Positions 54,732-64,000 of a DNA stretch of 64,000 nucleotides are shown here, one piece after another. This stretch comes from Solilutibacter pythonis. GTDB taxonomy: Bacteria > Pseudomonadota > Gammaproteobacteria > Xanthomonadales > Xanthomonadaceae. Location: assembly GCF_003697345.1 (NCBI RefSeq), contig NZ_RFLY01000008.1, positions 62,001 to 126,000 on the forward strand. The letters run 5' to 3'. The notes under the pieces are model-generated. The model ran no database searches. It was not told where the DNA came from and saw only the letters and a list, made by a program, of their open reading frames with translations. The translations under genes were made by a program, and so were the position numbers. Within the stretch, counting starts at the first letter, position 1. Each line of letters begins with the position of its first letter.

Positions 54732-55292
54732 TTGAACGATCAATCCCCGCGCCCCGCGCAGAACGAAAACCACCTCTTCATCAGCGCCTACAGCACCCAC
54801 CCGCAGTCGCCGCTGCTCGCCATCACCCGCCGCATCGCCGATTCGGGCTGCAACCTGGTCGATGCCCGTCTCACCACCGTCGGCCGCGACGTCTCGGTCG
54901 CGGCGCTGGCCTCCGGCCCCTGGGACGCCGTGGCCAAGCTCGAATCCGCGCTGGAGCGGCTCGCGCGGGACGAATCCTTCCGCATCGTCCATTACCGCAC
55001 CGGGCCAAAGCCGCTGCAATCCAACCTGATCCCCTACATCGTCGAGGTGGTGGCGGCCGACAAGGCCGGCATCCTCTACCAGTTGGCCGAGTTCTTCAAC
55101 CAGCAGGGCATCACCGTCGAGACCCTGCACAGTTCGCGCTACAAGGCGATGCAAACCGGCGCCGAGATGTTCACCGCCCAAGTGACCATCGGCGTGCCGG
55201 CGGACATGCACATCGCCGCGCTGCGCGACGACTTCCTCGATTTCTGCGACCACCTCAACCTCGACGCCATCATGGACCCGATGAAGTTCTGA
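54732..55292 (+). CDS. gcvR: glycine cleavage system repressor-like double-ACT protein GcvR
   Basis: The 186-residue protein consists of two ACT domains (FISAYSTHPQSPLLAITRRI and YIVEVVAADKAGILYQLAEF), as in GcvR, which represses the glycine-cleavage genes by binding GcvA in E. coli. I start at TTG 54732, with GGAAG five bases upstream; no ATG is available before the first ACT domain. gcvR next to dapA-bamC and bcp is a conserved gammaproteobacterial arrangement. No gcv genes are in the window. Confidence 0.88.
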   Translation: MNDQSPRPAQNENHLFISAYSTHPQSPLLAITRRIADSGCNLVDARLTTVGRDVSVAALASGPWDAVAKLESALERLARDESFRIVHYRTGPKPLQSNLIPYIVEVVAADKAGILYQLAEFFNQQGITVETLHSSRYKAMQTGAEMFTAQVTIGVPADMHIAALRDDFLDFCDHLNLDAIMDPMKF

Positions 55293-55294
55293 CC

Positions 55295-55777
55295 ATGACC
55301 CAGCAAACCAAGCCCATCGATCGATCCACGCTGCAACTGCCACTCGCGCTCGGCAGCGGTGAAACCACTACGTTGGCCGACCACGCCGGCCATTGGCTGG
55401 TGCTGTATTTCTATCCGAAGGACAACACGCCGGGCTGCACCACCGAGGGCCGCGACTTCAACGCCCTGCTGCCAGCGTTCGAGAAACTCGATGCCAGGGT
55501 GCTGGGCGTATCGAAGGATTCCGTGCGTACCCATGCCAACTTCGCGACCAAGCAGGGCTTCGGCTTCGACCTGGTCAGCGACCGCGAGGAAACACTCTGC
55601 CGCGCCTTCGGCGTGATCCAGATGAAGAAAAACTACGGCCGCGAATACGAAGGCATCGTCCGCAGCACGTTTCTCATCGATCCGCAAAGCCGCATCGCCC
55701 AGAGCTGGCAGCCGGTCAAGGTGCCGGGCCATGCCGAGGCGGTGCTCGCGGCGTTGAAGGCGGCCCAATCGAAGTGA
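55295..55777 (+). CDS. bcp: peroxiredoxin Bcp
   Basis: A thioredoxin-dependent peroxidase of 160 residues. The peroxidatic Cys is in YPKDNTPGCTTEGRDF. The Cys usually five residues later is not present (TEGRDF), so it is a 1-Cys-type or atypical Bcp; one more Cys is in EETLCRAFGV. GVIQMKKNYGREYEGIVRST and FLIDPQSRIAQSW are family features. It starts two bases after gcvR, implying co-transcription. Confidence 0.93.
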   Translation: MTQQTKPIDRSTLQLPLALGSGETTTLADHAGHWLVLYFYPKDNTPGCTTEGRDFNALLPAFEKLDARVLGVSKDSVRTHANFATKQGFGFDLVSDREETLCRAFGVIQMKKNYGREYEGIVRSTFLIDPQSRIAQSWQPVKVPGHAEAVLAALKAAQSK

Positions 55778-55798
55778 TCCCCGCGACCGCGCGCCGCC

Positions 55799-55838
55799 AA
55801 CGCCGCCACCCGGCCCCGCCGGCGGGCGGCGTTTTCGT
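55799..55838 (+). terminator. terminator after bcp
   Basis: AACGCCGCC (55799-55807) pairs with GGCGGCGTT (55825-55833), with further GC pairing possible inside, and TTTCGTTT follows. phoH starts at 55866. Confidence 0.55.
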
Positions 55839-55865
55839 TTCCACCCTCGAAAGGAAAACCGCCGC

Positions 55866-57266
55866 ATGACCCACGGCAAGCGCCTGTACGTGCTCGACAC
55901 CAACGTGCTGATGCACGACCCGACCGCCCTGTTCAAATTCGAGGAACACGACATCTTCCTGCCGATGCAGGTGATCGAGGAACTGGACAACGGCAAGAAA
56001 GGCGCCAGCGAGGCCGCCCGCAACGCGCGCCAGGTCAGCCGCTTCATCAACGAACTGATCGAAGACGAGGGCACCGACAAGATCGCCACCGGCCTGACCC
56101 TGCGCCCGCCCGGCGGCCTGCAACTGCGCAGTGAAGCCGCGCGCGGCGTACTGCGCTTCCAGACCGCCGGCTTCGGCGGCGGCGAGGCGCTGGGCGCGGC
56201 GATGCCTGACAACCACATCCTGGCCGCGATCCTGGCGCTGAAAGCGAACAGCGCGCACGAGGTGGTGTTGGTCTCCAAGGACATCAACCTGCGGATCAAG
56301 GCGGCGATCGCCGGCATCGCCAGCGAGGACTACGAGAACGACCGCGCGCTGGACGATTTCAGCCTGCTCTACACCGGCGCGCTGGCCCTGCCGGAGGATT
56401 TCTGGCAGCGCTCGGGCAAGGAGCTGAAGTCGTGGACCGACAAGGGCCGCACCTATTACGAGGTGAAGGCGGAAGCCGGCAACGACTGGCATCCCAACCA
56501 GTTTCTCTACCTGCCCGGCGACGAGCAAAGCGAGTTCCGCGTGGTCTCGGTCGACGGCGACAAGGCGGTATTGCAGATCGTCGACGACTACCGCGGCCAG
56601 CAACACGCGGTCTGGGGCATCACCGCGAAGAACCGCGAACAGAACTTCGCGCTCAACGCGCTGATGGACCCGGAGATCGATTTCGTCACCCTGCTCGGCA
56701 CCGCCGGCACCGGCAAGACCCTGCTGACGCTGGCCGCCGGCCTCGCCCAGACCATGGACGCGCAGCGCTACCGCGAGATCATCATGACCCGCGCCACGGT
56801 GAGCGTGGGCGAGGATATCGGCTTCCTGCCCGGCACCGAGGAAGAGAAGATGACCCCGTGGATGGGCGCGCTGACCGACAACCTGGAAGTACTGATGCCC
56901 AATACCAACAAGGGCGCGGCCAGTTGGGAACGGGCGGCGACCAACGACCTCATGGCCAGCCGCATCAAGATCCGCTCGATGAACTTCATGCGCGGGCGCA
57001 CCTTCCTTTCCCGTTACGTGATCCTCGACGAAGCGCAGAACCTGACGCCCAAGCAGATGAAGACGCTGGTGACGCGCGCCGGCCCCGGTACCAAAATCGT
57101 CTGCCTGGGCAACGTCGAGCAGATCGATACGCCGTATCTCACCGAAACCACTTCGGGCCTCACCTACGTGGTCGACCGCTTCAAGGGTTGGGCGCATTCG
57201 GCGCACGTCACCCTGCGTCGCGGCGAACGCTCGCGGCTGGCCGATCACGCTTCGGAAGTGCTGTGA
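55866..57266 (+). CDS. PIN-domain PhoH-family ATPase (PhoH2-like)
   Basis: A 466-residue protein fusing an N-terminal PIN nuclease domain (LYVLDTNVLMHDP, VIEELDNGKKG, DNHILAAILALK) to a PhoH P-loop ATPase. The ATPase has Walker A LGTAGTGKTLLTL, Walker B YVILDEAQNLTPKQMKTLV and LGNVEQIDTPYL. PhoH2 proteins act as RNA helicase-nucleases. Acidic residues of the PIN site (Asp11, Glu in VIEELD, the later Asp in MPDNH) are visible. It is distinct from the ybeZ-type PhoH. Its stop overlaps the next ATG by one base. Confidence 0.9.
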   Translation: MTHGKRLYVLDTNVLMHDPTALFKFEEHDIFLPMQVIEELDNGKKGASEAARNARQVSRFINELIEDEGTDKIATGLTLRPPGGLQLRSEAARGVLRFQTAGFGGGEALGAAMPDNHILAAILALKANSAHEVVLVSKDINLRIKAAIAGIASEDYENDRALDDFSLLYTGALALPEDFWQRSGKELKSWTDKGRTYYEVKAEAGNDWHPNQFLYLPGDEQSEFRVVSVDGDKAVLQIVDDYRGQQHAVWGITAKNREQNFALNALMDPEIDFVTLLGTAGTGKTLLTLAAGLAQTMDAQRYREIIMTRATVSVGEDIGFLPGTEEEKMTPWMGALTDNLEVLMPNTNKGAASWERAATNDLMASRIKIRSMNFMRGRTFLSRYVILDEAQNLTPKQMKTLVTRAGPGTKIVCLGNVEQIDTPYLTETTSGLTYVVDRFKGWAHSAHVTLRRGERSRLADHASEVL

Positions 57267-57541
57267 TGGCCGCGCGCGCCACCACCGCCGATAAAGCATT
57301 CCTCGGGCTTTTCATCCTCTTCGCCGTGATCCGCGGCGCCGAATTCTTCACTGGCGGACACCCCCTCCACGCCGCGCTCGGCGCACTTGGCTTCGGCCTG
57401 ATGGCCTTCGGCACCTGGAACCGCGCCTTCGCGCCACTGACCGAGGCCAACCTGCCGACGCGACGGCGGCATGCGCAGATCGGCACCTACGGCGGCATGG
57501 CGATGGTGCTGGCCTCGCTGGCGATGAAGTGGATGGGATGA
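57266..57541 (+). CDS. small membrane protein, unknown function
   Basis: The 91-residue product has three likely membrane segments (AFLGLFILFAVIRGAEFF, AALGALGFGLMAFGT, YGGMAMVLASLAMKW). Its ATG overlaps the phoH stop (TGATG), so translation is coupled. GC3 bias supports coding. I do not know the family. Confidence 0.65.
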   Translation: MAARATTADKAFLGLFILFAVIRGAEFFTGGHPLHAALGALGFGLMAFGTWNRAFAPLTEANLPTRRRHAQIGTYGGMAMVLASLAMKWMG

Positions 57542-57554
57542 GCGCAAGGGTGCC

Positions 57555-58224
57555 ATGAAGCAACGCGCCGGCCTGCCCGCCTGGGTCATCCTCGGCGCCT
57601 GCGCGCTGGCCTGCATCGCCGGCATGGTCAACGTGACCGGCTACATGGGCTTCGAGCACCAGGGCATCACCCACCTCACCGGGACCACCACGCTGCTCGG
57701 CGAAGCGCTCTCGGGCGGAAACTGGCACGCCAGCCTGCAACTGCTGGCGATGATCCTGGCCTTCGTACTTGGCGCGGTGGTCAGCGGAGCGATCATCCAG
57801 GACGTGCAACTGCGCCTGCGCCGCCGCTACGGCGTGGCGCTGGCGCTGGAATCGGCGCTGCTGTTCGCCGCCGCCGCGCTGTTCAAGGACGGCAGCCTGG
57901 CCGGGCCGCTGCTGGCGGCGGCGGCCTGCGGCCTGCAAAACGCCATCGCCACCACCTACAGCGGCGCACTGGTGCGCACCACGCACCTGTCCGGGCTGTT
58001 CACCGATCTCGGCATCGCCATCGGCCACGCCCTACGCGGGCGGCCGTGGGAATTCTCCCGCATCCAGCTCTCGATACTGACCATCGGTGCATTCGCCTTC
58101 GGCTGCATCGTCGGCGCCCTCCTGTTCCGCCGTTTCTCCTACGATGCGCTCTACGTCCCGGCCACCTGGACCGGCGTGGTCGGCATCGGCTACGCGCTCT
58201 ACCACCACCATCGTTTCAGCCGCC

Positions 58225-58250
<26 letters not shown>
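57555..58250 (+). CDS. YoaK/DUF1275-family membrane protein
   Basis: A 231-residue inner-membrane protein with six hydrophobic segments. It carries the DUF1275 motif [14 protein letters not shown] and the central [20 protein letters not shown] followed by [10 protein letters not shown]. The family's function is unknown; transport has been suggested. It starts 13 bases after the preceding small membrane gene and its end overlaps thiD. Confidence 0.87.
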
Positions 58251-59045
<795 letters not shown>

Positions 59046-59049
<4 letters not shown>

Positions 59050-59891
59050 ACATCGACACGCGCGAAACCCCACTCGACAGCGCCGATGGCCACCGTTGGA
59101 TACTGCGCGCGCGCATTCCGCCAGCCCCTCGCGCGGCGCTCCTCTGGTCGCCCGCGCTCGGGGTCGCCGCCCGCCACTACCCCCCCTTCGCCGACGCGCT
59201 GGCCGCACGCGGCATCGCCACGTTCCTGCACGAATGGCGCGGCCACGGCAGCAGTTCCGTGCGCGCCGGCCACGATATGGACTGGGCCTACCGCGAACTG
59301 CTGGAACAAGACCTGCCGGTGAGCCAGGCATCCGTGCGCGCGACCCTGCCCGGGCTGCCGCTGATCCTTGGCGGCCACAGCCTGGGCGGCCAGATCTCGG
59401 CCTGCCGGCTGGCACTGGCGCCGGACAGCGCCAGCCGCCTCTGGCTGATCGGCAGCGGCGCACCGTTTCCGGCCGCCTTCGGCTTGCGGCTGCGCCTGCT
59501 GCTGCCGCTGGCCTTCCGCCTCACCCCCTGGCTGGCCAAGCGCTTCGGCGCCCTGCCGGGAAGACGGATCGGCTTCGGCGGCCGCGAGGCCCACGGCGTG
59601 ATGCGCGACTGGGCCGGCACCGGCCGCGCCAGCGCTTATCGCATCGCAAGCCTCGGCCGCGATCTCACCCCCGTGATGCCGCGCGTGCAAGCGCCAATCG
59701 ACGCCGTGGTGCTGGAACACGACTGGTACGCGCCGGAAAACTCTCTGCGCGCCCTCACCGGCCACCTCGGCGGCCGGCTGCGCGTTCACCACCTGGGCGA
59801 TGCCGAACTGCCCGGCCATGCCGACCATTTCCGCTGGATGCGGACCCCGGAGGCCGTCGCGAAAGCGCTGGCCGAGAGCTTGCCGTATTGA
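59046..59891 (+). CDS. alpha/beta hydrolase
   Basis: The 281-residue protein begins at TTG 59046, overlapping the thiD stop as TTGA. The nucleophile elbow is LILGGHSLGGQISACRLAL, the HxG-type FLHEWRGHGSSSV forms the oxyanion region, and GHADHFRWMRTPE holds the catalytic His. It resembles the YheT/serine aminopeptidase-like hydrolases found in Xanthomonadaceae. Substrate unknown. Confidence 0.82.
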
Positions 59892-59930
59892 TGCCGGCCC
59901 TCGCCCACGCATGCGATAATCGGCCGGCTT

Positions 59931-60007
59931 GCCCCCGTAGCTCAGCTGGATAGAGCGTCCCCCTCCTAAGGGGAAGGTCGTGCGTTCGAATCGCGCCGGG
60001 GGCGCCA
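59931..60007 (+). tRNA. tRNA-Arg (anticodon CCT)
   Basis: A 77-base tRNA. The acceptor GCCCCCG pairs with CGGGGGC (59997-60003), then G and encoded CCA. The anticodon loop CTCCTAA gives CCU, reading the rare AGG codon. The D-loop (AGCTCAGCTGGATAGAGC) and T-loop (GTTCGAATC) are normal. Confidence 0.96.
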
Positions 60008-60037
60008 TCTCTTTCGTATCCCCCCAGGAGCCCCCGC

Positions 60038-61570
60038 ATGACGCACCCCGTCCTCGATCAGCTTGGTCTTTCCGCCATTGAATCCGGCACCTATCTCGGC
60101 AACGGCGAATGGTCGAAAACCACCAGCGCGGGCGTGCTGGAGCCGATCAACCCGACCACTGGCGAGGTACTGGGCCAGGTGCATGCCACCGCGAAGGCCG
60201 ATTACGACATCCTGATGGAACGCGCCGCGGCCGCGTTCAAAATCTGGCGCAAGACCCCGGCGCCCAAGCGCGGCGAGGCGATCCGCCTATGCGCCGACGC
60301 GCTGCGCACGCACAAGGACGCGCTCGGTTCGCTGGTGGCCCTGGAGATGGGTAAGTCCAAACCGGAAGGCGACGGCGAAGTGCAGGAAATGATCGACATC
60401 GGCGAGTTCGCCGTCGGTCTGTCACGCCAGCTCTACGGCCTGACCATGCACAGCGAACGCCCCGGCCACCGCATGTACGAGCAGTGGCACCCGATCGGCG
60501 TCGTCGGCGTGATCTCCGCCTTCAACTTCCCGGTCGCGGTCTGGGCGTGGAACAGCTTCATCGCCGCCATCTGCGGCGACATCACCGTGTGGAAACCCTC
60601 ACCGAAGACCCCGCTTTCGGCCATCGCCAGCATGAAGATCTGCAACGAAGCACTGCGCGCCGGCGGTTTCCCCGACATCTTCTTCCTGTTCAACGATGCC
60701 GGCACCGACCTGGCGCAGGCATTCGTCGACGACAGACGCGTGGCGCTGGTCAGCTTCACCGGCAGCACCAAGGTGGGCCGCGCGGTGGGCGAGCGCGTGG
60801 CGCGGCGCATGGGCCGCTCGCTGCTGGAACTGGGCGGCAACAACGCGATCATCGTGGATGAAACCGCCGACCTGAAGCTGGCCATCCCCGCCATCGTGTT
60901 CGGCGCGGTGGGCACCTGCGGCCAGCGCTGCACCACCACCCGCCGCCTGATCGTCCATGAATCGCGCTACGACGAAGTACTGGCCGCGCTGGTCAAGGCC
61001 TACGGCCAGGTCGAAGGCAAGATCGGCGACCCGACCGACGCGAAGAACCTGGTCGGCCCGCTGAATTCCTCCGATGCGGTCGATGCCTTCCTCGCCGCCA
61101 TCGCCAAGGCCAAGGCCAGCGGCGGCAAGATAGAGATTGGCGGCGAAAAGCTGGATGGCCAGGGGTTCTTCGTCAAGCCGGCGATCGTCACCGGCCTGAC
61201 CAACGAGGCCGAAGTGGTGCAGCACGAAACCTTCGCGCCGATCCTCTACGTGATGAAGTACTCGGACATCGACGAAGCCATCGAGATGCAGAACGCGGTG
61301 CCGCAGGGACTGTCCTCGGCCATCTTCACCACCGACCTCAAGCGCGCCGAAGCCTTCCTGGCCGCCAGCGGCTCGGATTGCGGCATCGCCAACATCAACA
61401 TCGGCACCTCGGGCGCCGAAATCGGTGGCGCCTTCGGCGGCGAGAAGGAGACCGGCGGCGGCCGCGAATCCGGCTCGGACGCCTGGAAAGCCTACATGCG
61501 CCGCCAGACCAACACCATCAACTATTCCGACGCGCTGCCGCTAGCCCAGGGCATCAAGTTCGACCTCTGA
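60038..61570 (+). CDS. amaB: ALDH7-type aldehyde dehydrogenase (aminoadipate-semialdehyde / piperideine-6-carboxylate dehydrogenase)
   Basis: A 510-residue NAD-dependent dehydrogenase. The catalytic Cys is in [19 protein letters not shown], the catalytic Glu in [12 protein letters not shown], and the NAD site in [37 protein letters not shown] and [14 protein letters not shown] are diagnostic of the ALDH7 (antiquitin) branch, which oxidises L-aminoadipate semialdehyde in lysine catabolism. The precise substrate is inferred. It stands alone after the tRNA-Arg, with AGGAG before its ATG. Confidence 0.88.
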   Translation: MTHPVLDQLGLSAIESGTYLGNGEWSKTTSAGVLEPINPTTGEVLGQVHATAKADYDILMERAAAAFKIWRKTPAPKRGEAIRLCADALRTHKDALGSLVALEMGKSKPEGDGEVQEMIDIGEFAVGLSRQLYGLTMHSERPGHRMYEQWHPIGVVGVISAFNFPVAVWAWNSFIAAICGDITVWKPSPKTPLSAIASMKICNEALRAGGFPDIFFLFNDAGTDLAQAFVDDRRVALVSFTGSTKVGRAVGERVARRMGRSLLELGGNNAIIVDETADLKLAIPAIVFGAVGTCGQRCTTTRRLIVHESRYDEVLAALVKAYGQVEGKIGDPTDAKNLVGPLNSSDAVDAFLAAIAKAKASGGKIEIGGEKLDGQGFFVKPAIVTGLTNEAEVVQHETFAPILYVMKYSDIDEAIEMQNAVPQGLSSAIFTTDLKRAEAFLAASGSDCGIANINIGTSGAEIGGAFGGEKETGGGRESGSDAWKAYMRRQTNTINYSDALPLAQGIKFDL

Positions 61571-61580
61571 CGGAAGCGCG

Positions 61581-61895
61581 ATGAACGCAGCCCCCCCGCA
61601 ATCGCCCACGCCGATCCGCCAGAACAACCCGCTGGCCATCGTCAGTCTGGTCAGCGGCATCCTGGCCTGGGTGCTATTGCCGTTCATCGGCTCCATCGTC
61701 GCAGTGGTGACGGGTTACATGGCGCGCAAGGAAATCCGCCTGGCGCCGGAACGTTACGACGGCGATGCGATGGCCTTGATCGGGCTGCTGCTGGGCTGGC
61801 TGCAAATCGTGCTGACGGTCATCGGCGTCCTGTTCGTGATCGTGATCGTGCTGTTCTTCGGCGGGCTGGCCTGGTTCGCCGCCGGCGGCAGTTGA
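61581..61895 (+). CDS. DUF4190 membrane protein
   Basis: A 104-residue protein with a Pro-rich N-terminus, the conserved [20 protein letters not shown] segment, [20 protein letters not shown] and a second pair of hydrophobic stretches ([35 protein letters not shown]). This is the DUF4190 pattern. Function unknown. It begins ten bases after the dehydrogenase stop and precedes pyrD by eleven. Confidence 0.85.
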   Translation: MNAAPPQSPTPIRQNNPLAIVSLVSGILAWVLLPFIGSIVAVVTGYMARKEIRLAPERYDGDAMALIGLLLGWLQIVLTVIGVLFVIVIVLFFGGLAWFAAGGS

Positions 61896-61906
61896 GTCGA
61901 GCCGGC

Positions 61907-62965
61907 ATGTACACCACACTGCGCCCCTTGTTGTTCAACATGGAGGCCGAGCGCTCGCATGCGCTCGCCCTGCGCCTGGGCGGCGTGGCCGCCGCCAGCG
62001 GCATCGGCCGGTGGCTGCTACCCAAACCGCCCACGCCTCTCCCAACCCGCGTGCTCGGGCTCGATTTCCCCAATCCGGTCGGGCTGGCCGCCGGCCTCGA
62101 CAAGAACGGCGAACACATCGAGGCGCTATTCGCGCTCGGTTTCGGCTTCATTGAAATCGGCACGGTCACACCCCGGCCGCAGAAGGGCAACCCGCGACCA
62201 CGGCTGTTCCGGCTGCCGGAGCACCGCGCCATCATCAACCGGATGGGCTTCAACAACGCGGGCGTCGATGCGCTCGTACACAACGTGGCCTCGTTGAAGG
62301 AGCGCCCGGGCATCCTCGGCATCAACATCGGCAAGAACAAGGACACCCCCAACGAGAACGCCGTGGACGACTACCTGCACTGCCTGGAGCGCGTCTATCC
62401 ACTGGCCGACTACGTCACCGTCAATATTTCCTCGCCCAACACCGCCGGCCTGCGCGAGTTGCAGGAAGAGCAGCATCTGCGCGTGCTGATCGGCCGTCTG
62501 CGCGAGGCGCAGGAACGGCTGGCCGCCTGGCATGGCCGGCGCGTGCCGCTGGTGGTGAAAGTCTCACCCGACCTCACCGACGAGGACGTCGATGCCGCTG
62601 GCCGCGTACTGGGCAACCTGGAGGTGGATGGCGTGATCGCTACCAACACCACGGTTTCGCGGATCGCCGTGCGGCACCACCCGCTGGCGCAGCAGGCCGG
62701 CGGGCTCTCGGGCGAACCGTTGCTTGGGCGCTCGACCGCCACGCTGCGCCGCTTGCGCACGCGCTTGCCGGATTCCATGCCGCTGGTCGGCGTCGGCGGC
62801 ATCCTTTCCGGCGCCGACGCGGTGGCCAAGACCGCCGCCGGCGCGCAACTGGTGCAGCTCTACAGCGGCCTGATCTATCGCGGCCCGAAACTGGTCGGTG
62901 AATGCGTCGAAGCCATCCGCCGCCGCAAGGAAGCTCCCAGCAGTGGACTTCACGTCAAACGATGA
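61907..62965 (+). CDS. pyrD: dihydroorotate dehydrogenase (quinone)
   Basis: A class 2 PyrD, membrane-associated and quinone-linked, in pyrimidine synthesis. The N-terminal amphipathic helix ([20 protein letters not shown]) is the class 2 feature. FMN-site motifs are [20 protein letters not shown] and [12 protein letters not shown]. The catalytic Ser is in [17 protein letters not shown]. Start at ATG 61907 (352 residues); an in-frame start at 61892 is less likely. The stop overlaps murB (ATGA). Confidence 0.95.
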   Translation: MYTTLRPLLFNMEAERSHALALRLGGVAAASGIGRWLLPKPPTPLPTRVLGLDFPNPVGLAAGLDKNGEHIEALFALGFGFIEIGTVTPRPQKGNPRPRLFRLPEHRAIINRMGFNNAGVDALVHNVASLKERPGILGINIGKNKDTPNENAVDDYLHCLERVYPLADYVTVNISSPNTAGLRELQEEQHLRVLIGRLREAQERLAAWHGRRVPLVVKVSPDLTDEDVDAAGRVLGNLEVDGVIATNTTVSRIAVRHHPLAQQAGGLSGEPLLGRSTATLRRLRTRLPDSMPLVGVGGILSGADAVAKTAAGAQLVQLYSGLIYRGPKLVGECVEAIRRRKEAPSSGLHVKR

Positions 62966-63990
62966 GCCACGCTCCGTTGCGCGAATCCCGCGACGCGCCG
63001 CTCGTCAACACCTTCGGCATCGCCGCGCGGGCGCGCCGGCTCATGGAAGTGGACGATGCCGATGCCCTGCCCGATGCCCTGCGCGCCGCCGGCCGCGACG
63101 CACTGATCCTCGGCGCCGGCAGCAATCTGCTGCCCGTGGCCGAGGAGATCGATTGCGTGGTACGGGTGCGCGATGCGCGCATCGAGGTGGTCGATGACGA
63201 TGGCGAACACCTGCGGGTACGCGCCGCCGCCGGAAGCCGCTGGCACGATTTCGTCATGCATACCCTGGTCGCGGGCTGGAACGGGCTGGAAAACCTCGCC
63301 TTGATTCCCGGCACCGTCGGCGCCTCGCCGATCCAGAACATCGGCGCCTATGGCATGGAGGTGATGGATCGCATCGCCGCGGTCGAAGTACACGACCGCG
63401 CCAGCGGCGAAACCCGCTGGCGGCGGCACCAGGATTGCGGCTTCTCCTACCGCGACAGCGCTTTCAAGGCCGACCCGCAACGTTACGCGGTGCTGCGGGT
63501 CGATTATCGGCTCGCGCGCACGCCGCGCCTCGCGCTGGGCTATGCCGGCATCGGCGAGGAACTGGCGACGATGGGCATCGAAGCGCCCGCCCCGCGCGAC
63601 GTCGCCGAGGCGGTGATCCGCATCCGCCGCCGCAAGCTGCCCGACCCGGCGATCATCGGCAACGCCGGCAGCTTCTTCAAGAACCCGATCATCGGGGCCG
63701 ACATCGCGCGGGTGCTGGCCGAGACGCACCCCGACCTACCCATGTTCCGTGGCCCCGACGACACTACCCGCAAGCTGTCCGCGGCCTGGCTGATCGACCA
63801 GTGCGGCTGGAAAGGCGCGCGCGAAGGCGATGCCGGCGTCTCGCCCGGGCACGCGCTGGTACTGGTCAACCACGGTCAGGCGCGCGGCGAGGAACTGCTG
63901 GCGCTGGCACGGCGTATCGCGGCCTCGGTGCACGGGCGTTTCGGCATCGACATCGAGCCGGAGCCACGCTTGATCGGAGCCCGCTGGTGA
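62962..63990 (+). CDS. murB: UDP-N-acetylenolpyruvoylglucosamine reductase
   Basis: MurB (342 residues, the same length as E. coli) makes UDP-MurNAc with NADPH and FAD. The FAD domain has [20 protein letters not shown] and [20 protein letters not shown]. The type I Tyr loop is [18 protein letters not shown], and the proton-donor Ser is in [14 protein letters not shown]. It overlaps pyrD by four bases. A GTG at 63987, overlapping its stop as GTGA, probably starts the next gene, which leaves the window after 14 bases. Confidence 0.95.
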   Translation: MSHAPLRESRDAPLVNTFGIAARARRLMEVDDADALPDALRAAGRDALILGAGSNLLPVAEEIDCVVRVRDARIEVVDDDGEHLRVRAAAGSRWHDFVMHTLVAGWNGLENLALIPGTVGASPIQNIGAYGMEVMDRIAAVEVHDRASGETRWRRHQDCGFSYRDSAFKADPQRYAVLRVDYRLARTPRLALGYAGIGEELATMGIEAPAPRDVAEAVIRIRRRKLPDPAIIGNAGSFFKNPIIGADIARVLAETHPDLPMFRGPDDTTRKLSAAWLIDQCGWKGAREGDAGVSPGHALVLVNHGQARGEELLALARRIAASVHGRFGIDIEPEPRLIGARW

Positions 63991-64000
63991 ACCAAGCACT

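Overview
The window is about 64 kb of GC-rich chromosome from a gammaproteobacterium. It most likely belongs to the Xanthomonadaceae/Lysobacteraceae group. The pointers are: the run pcnB-folK-panB-panC-panD-pgi; bamC and dapA divergent from gcvR-bcp-phoH; efp divergent from epmB; a FimX-type GGDEF/EAL protein; rnd; dnaX-ybaB-recR; and PHB genes (phaB, phaR). This assignment rests on gene content and order only. Most of the window is dense core metabolism with short gaps and many 1-4 base stop/start overlaps.

Layout. Bases 1-446: end of an FtsX-type permease. 786-5735: minus-strand run of folE2, a phytoene-synthase-like gene, gph, ubiG, an amidohydrolase and efp, with epmB divergent from efp. 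6880-11690: fimX, htpX, gluQ, phaB. 11913-14108: a FecA-like TonB receptor behind a Fur-like dyad. 14455-22586: phaR, two extracytoplasmic proteins (M48 protease, SUMF1-domain lipoprotein), rnd, a HIT protein, recR, ybaB, dnaX. 22702-32284 is the accessory region (below). 32393-48136: metG, rnfB-like, mutL, amiC, tsaE, nnr, queG, pgi, pantothenate genes, folK, pcnB. 48206-53044: tRNA-Glu, fdxA and a DUF4198 / EF-hand / TonB-receptor cluster. 53121-64000: bamC, dapA, gcvR, bcp, phoH, thiD, tRNA-Arg, an ALDH7-type dehydrogenase, pyrD, murB.

The accessory region begins right after tRNA-Ser(GGA). It first carries a two-gene module whose A/T-richer composition differs from its surroundings: an SF1 helicase and a DUF2290 protein, a pairing I recall as an antiphage system. 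Next come minus-strand phage-like ORFs, one with a homing-endonuclease-associated motif. Then comes a TonB receptor gene broken in two ways. A 16-cytosine tract puts its signal-peptide region out of frame with the plug domain. An ISL3-type element of about 2.55 kb then replaces the middle of the receptor. That element has 24-base terminal inverted repeats and carries a small ORF plus an AbiEii-family nucleotidyltransferase as cargo, which looks like a toxin-antitoxin pair. Its transposase reading frame is interrupted by one in-frame TAG, after which a conserved-looking C-terminus continues.

How the genes work together: EF-P and EpmB are one modification system. dnaX-ybaB-recR serve replication and recombination. 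panB-panC-panD form the pantothenate pathway. phaB and phaR point to polyhydroxybutyrate storage. The 48.8-53.0 kb cluster looks like an iron- or metal-responsive uptake unit with a strong hairpin between its accessory genes and the receptor.
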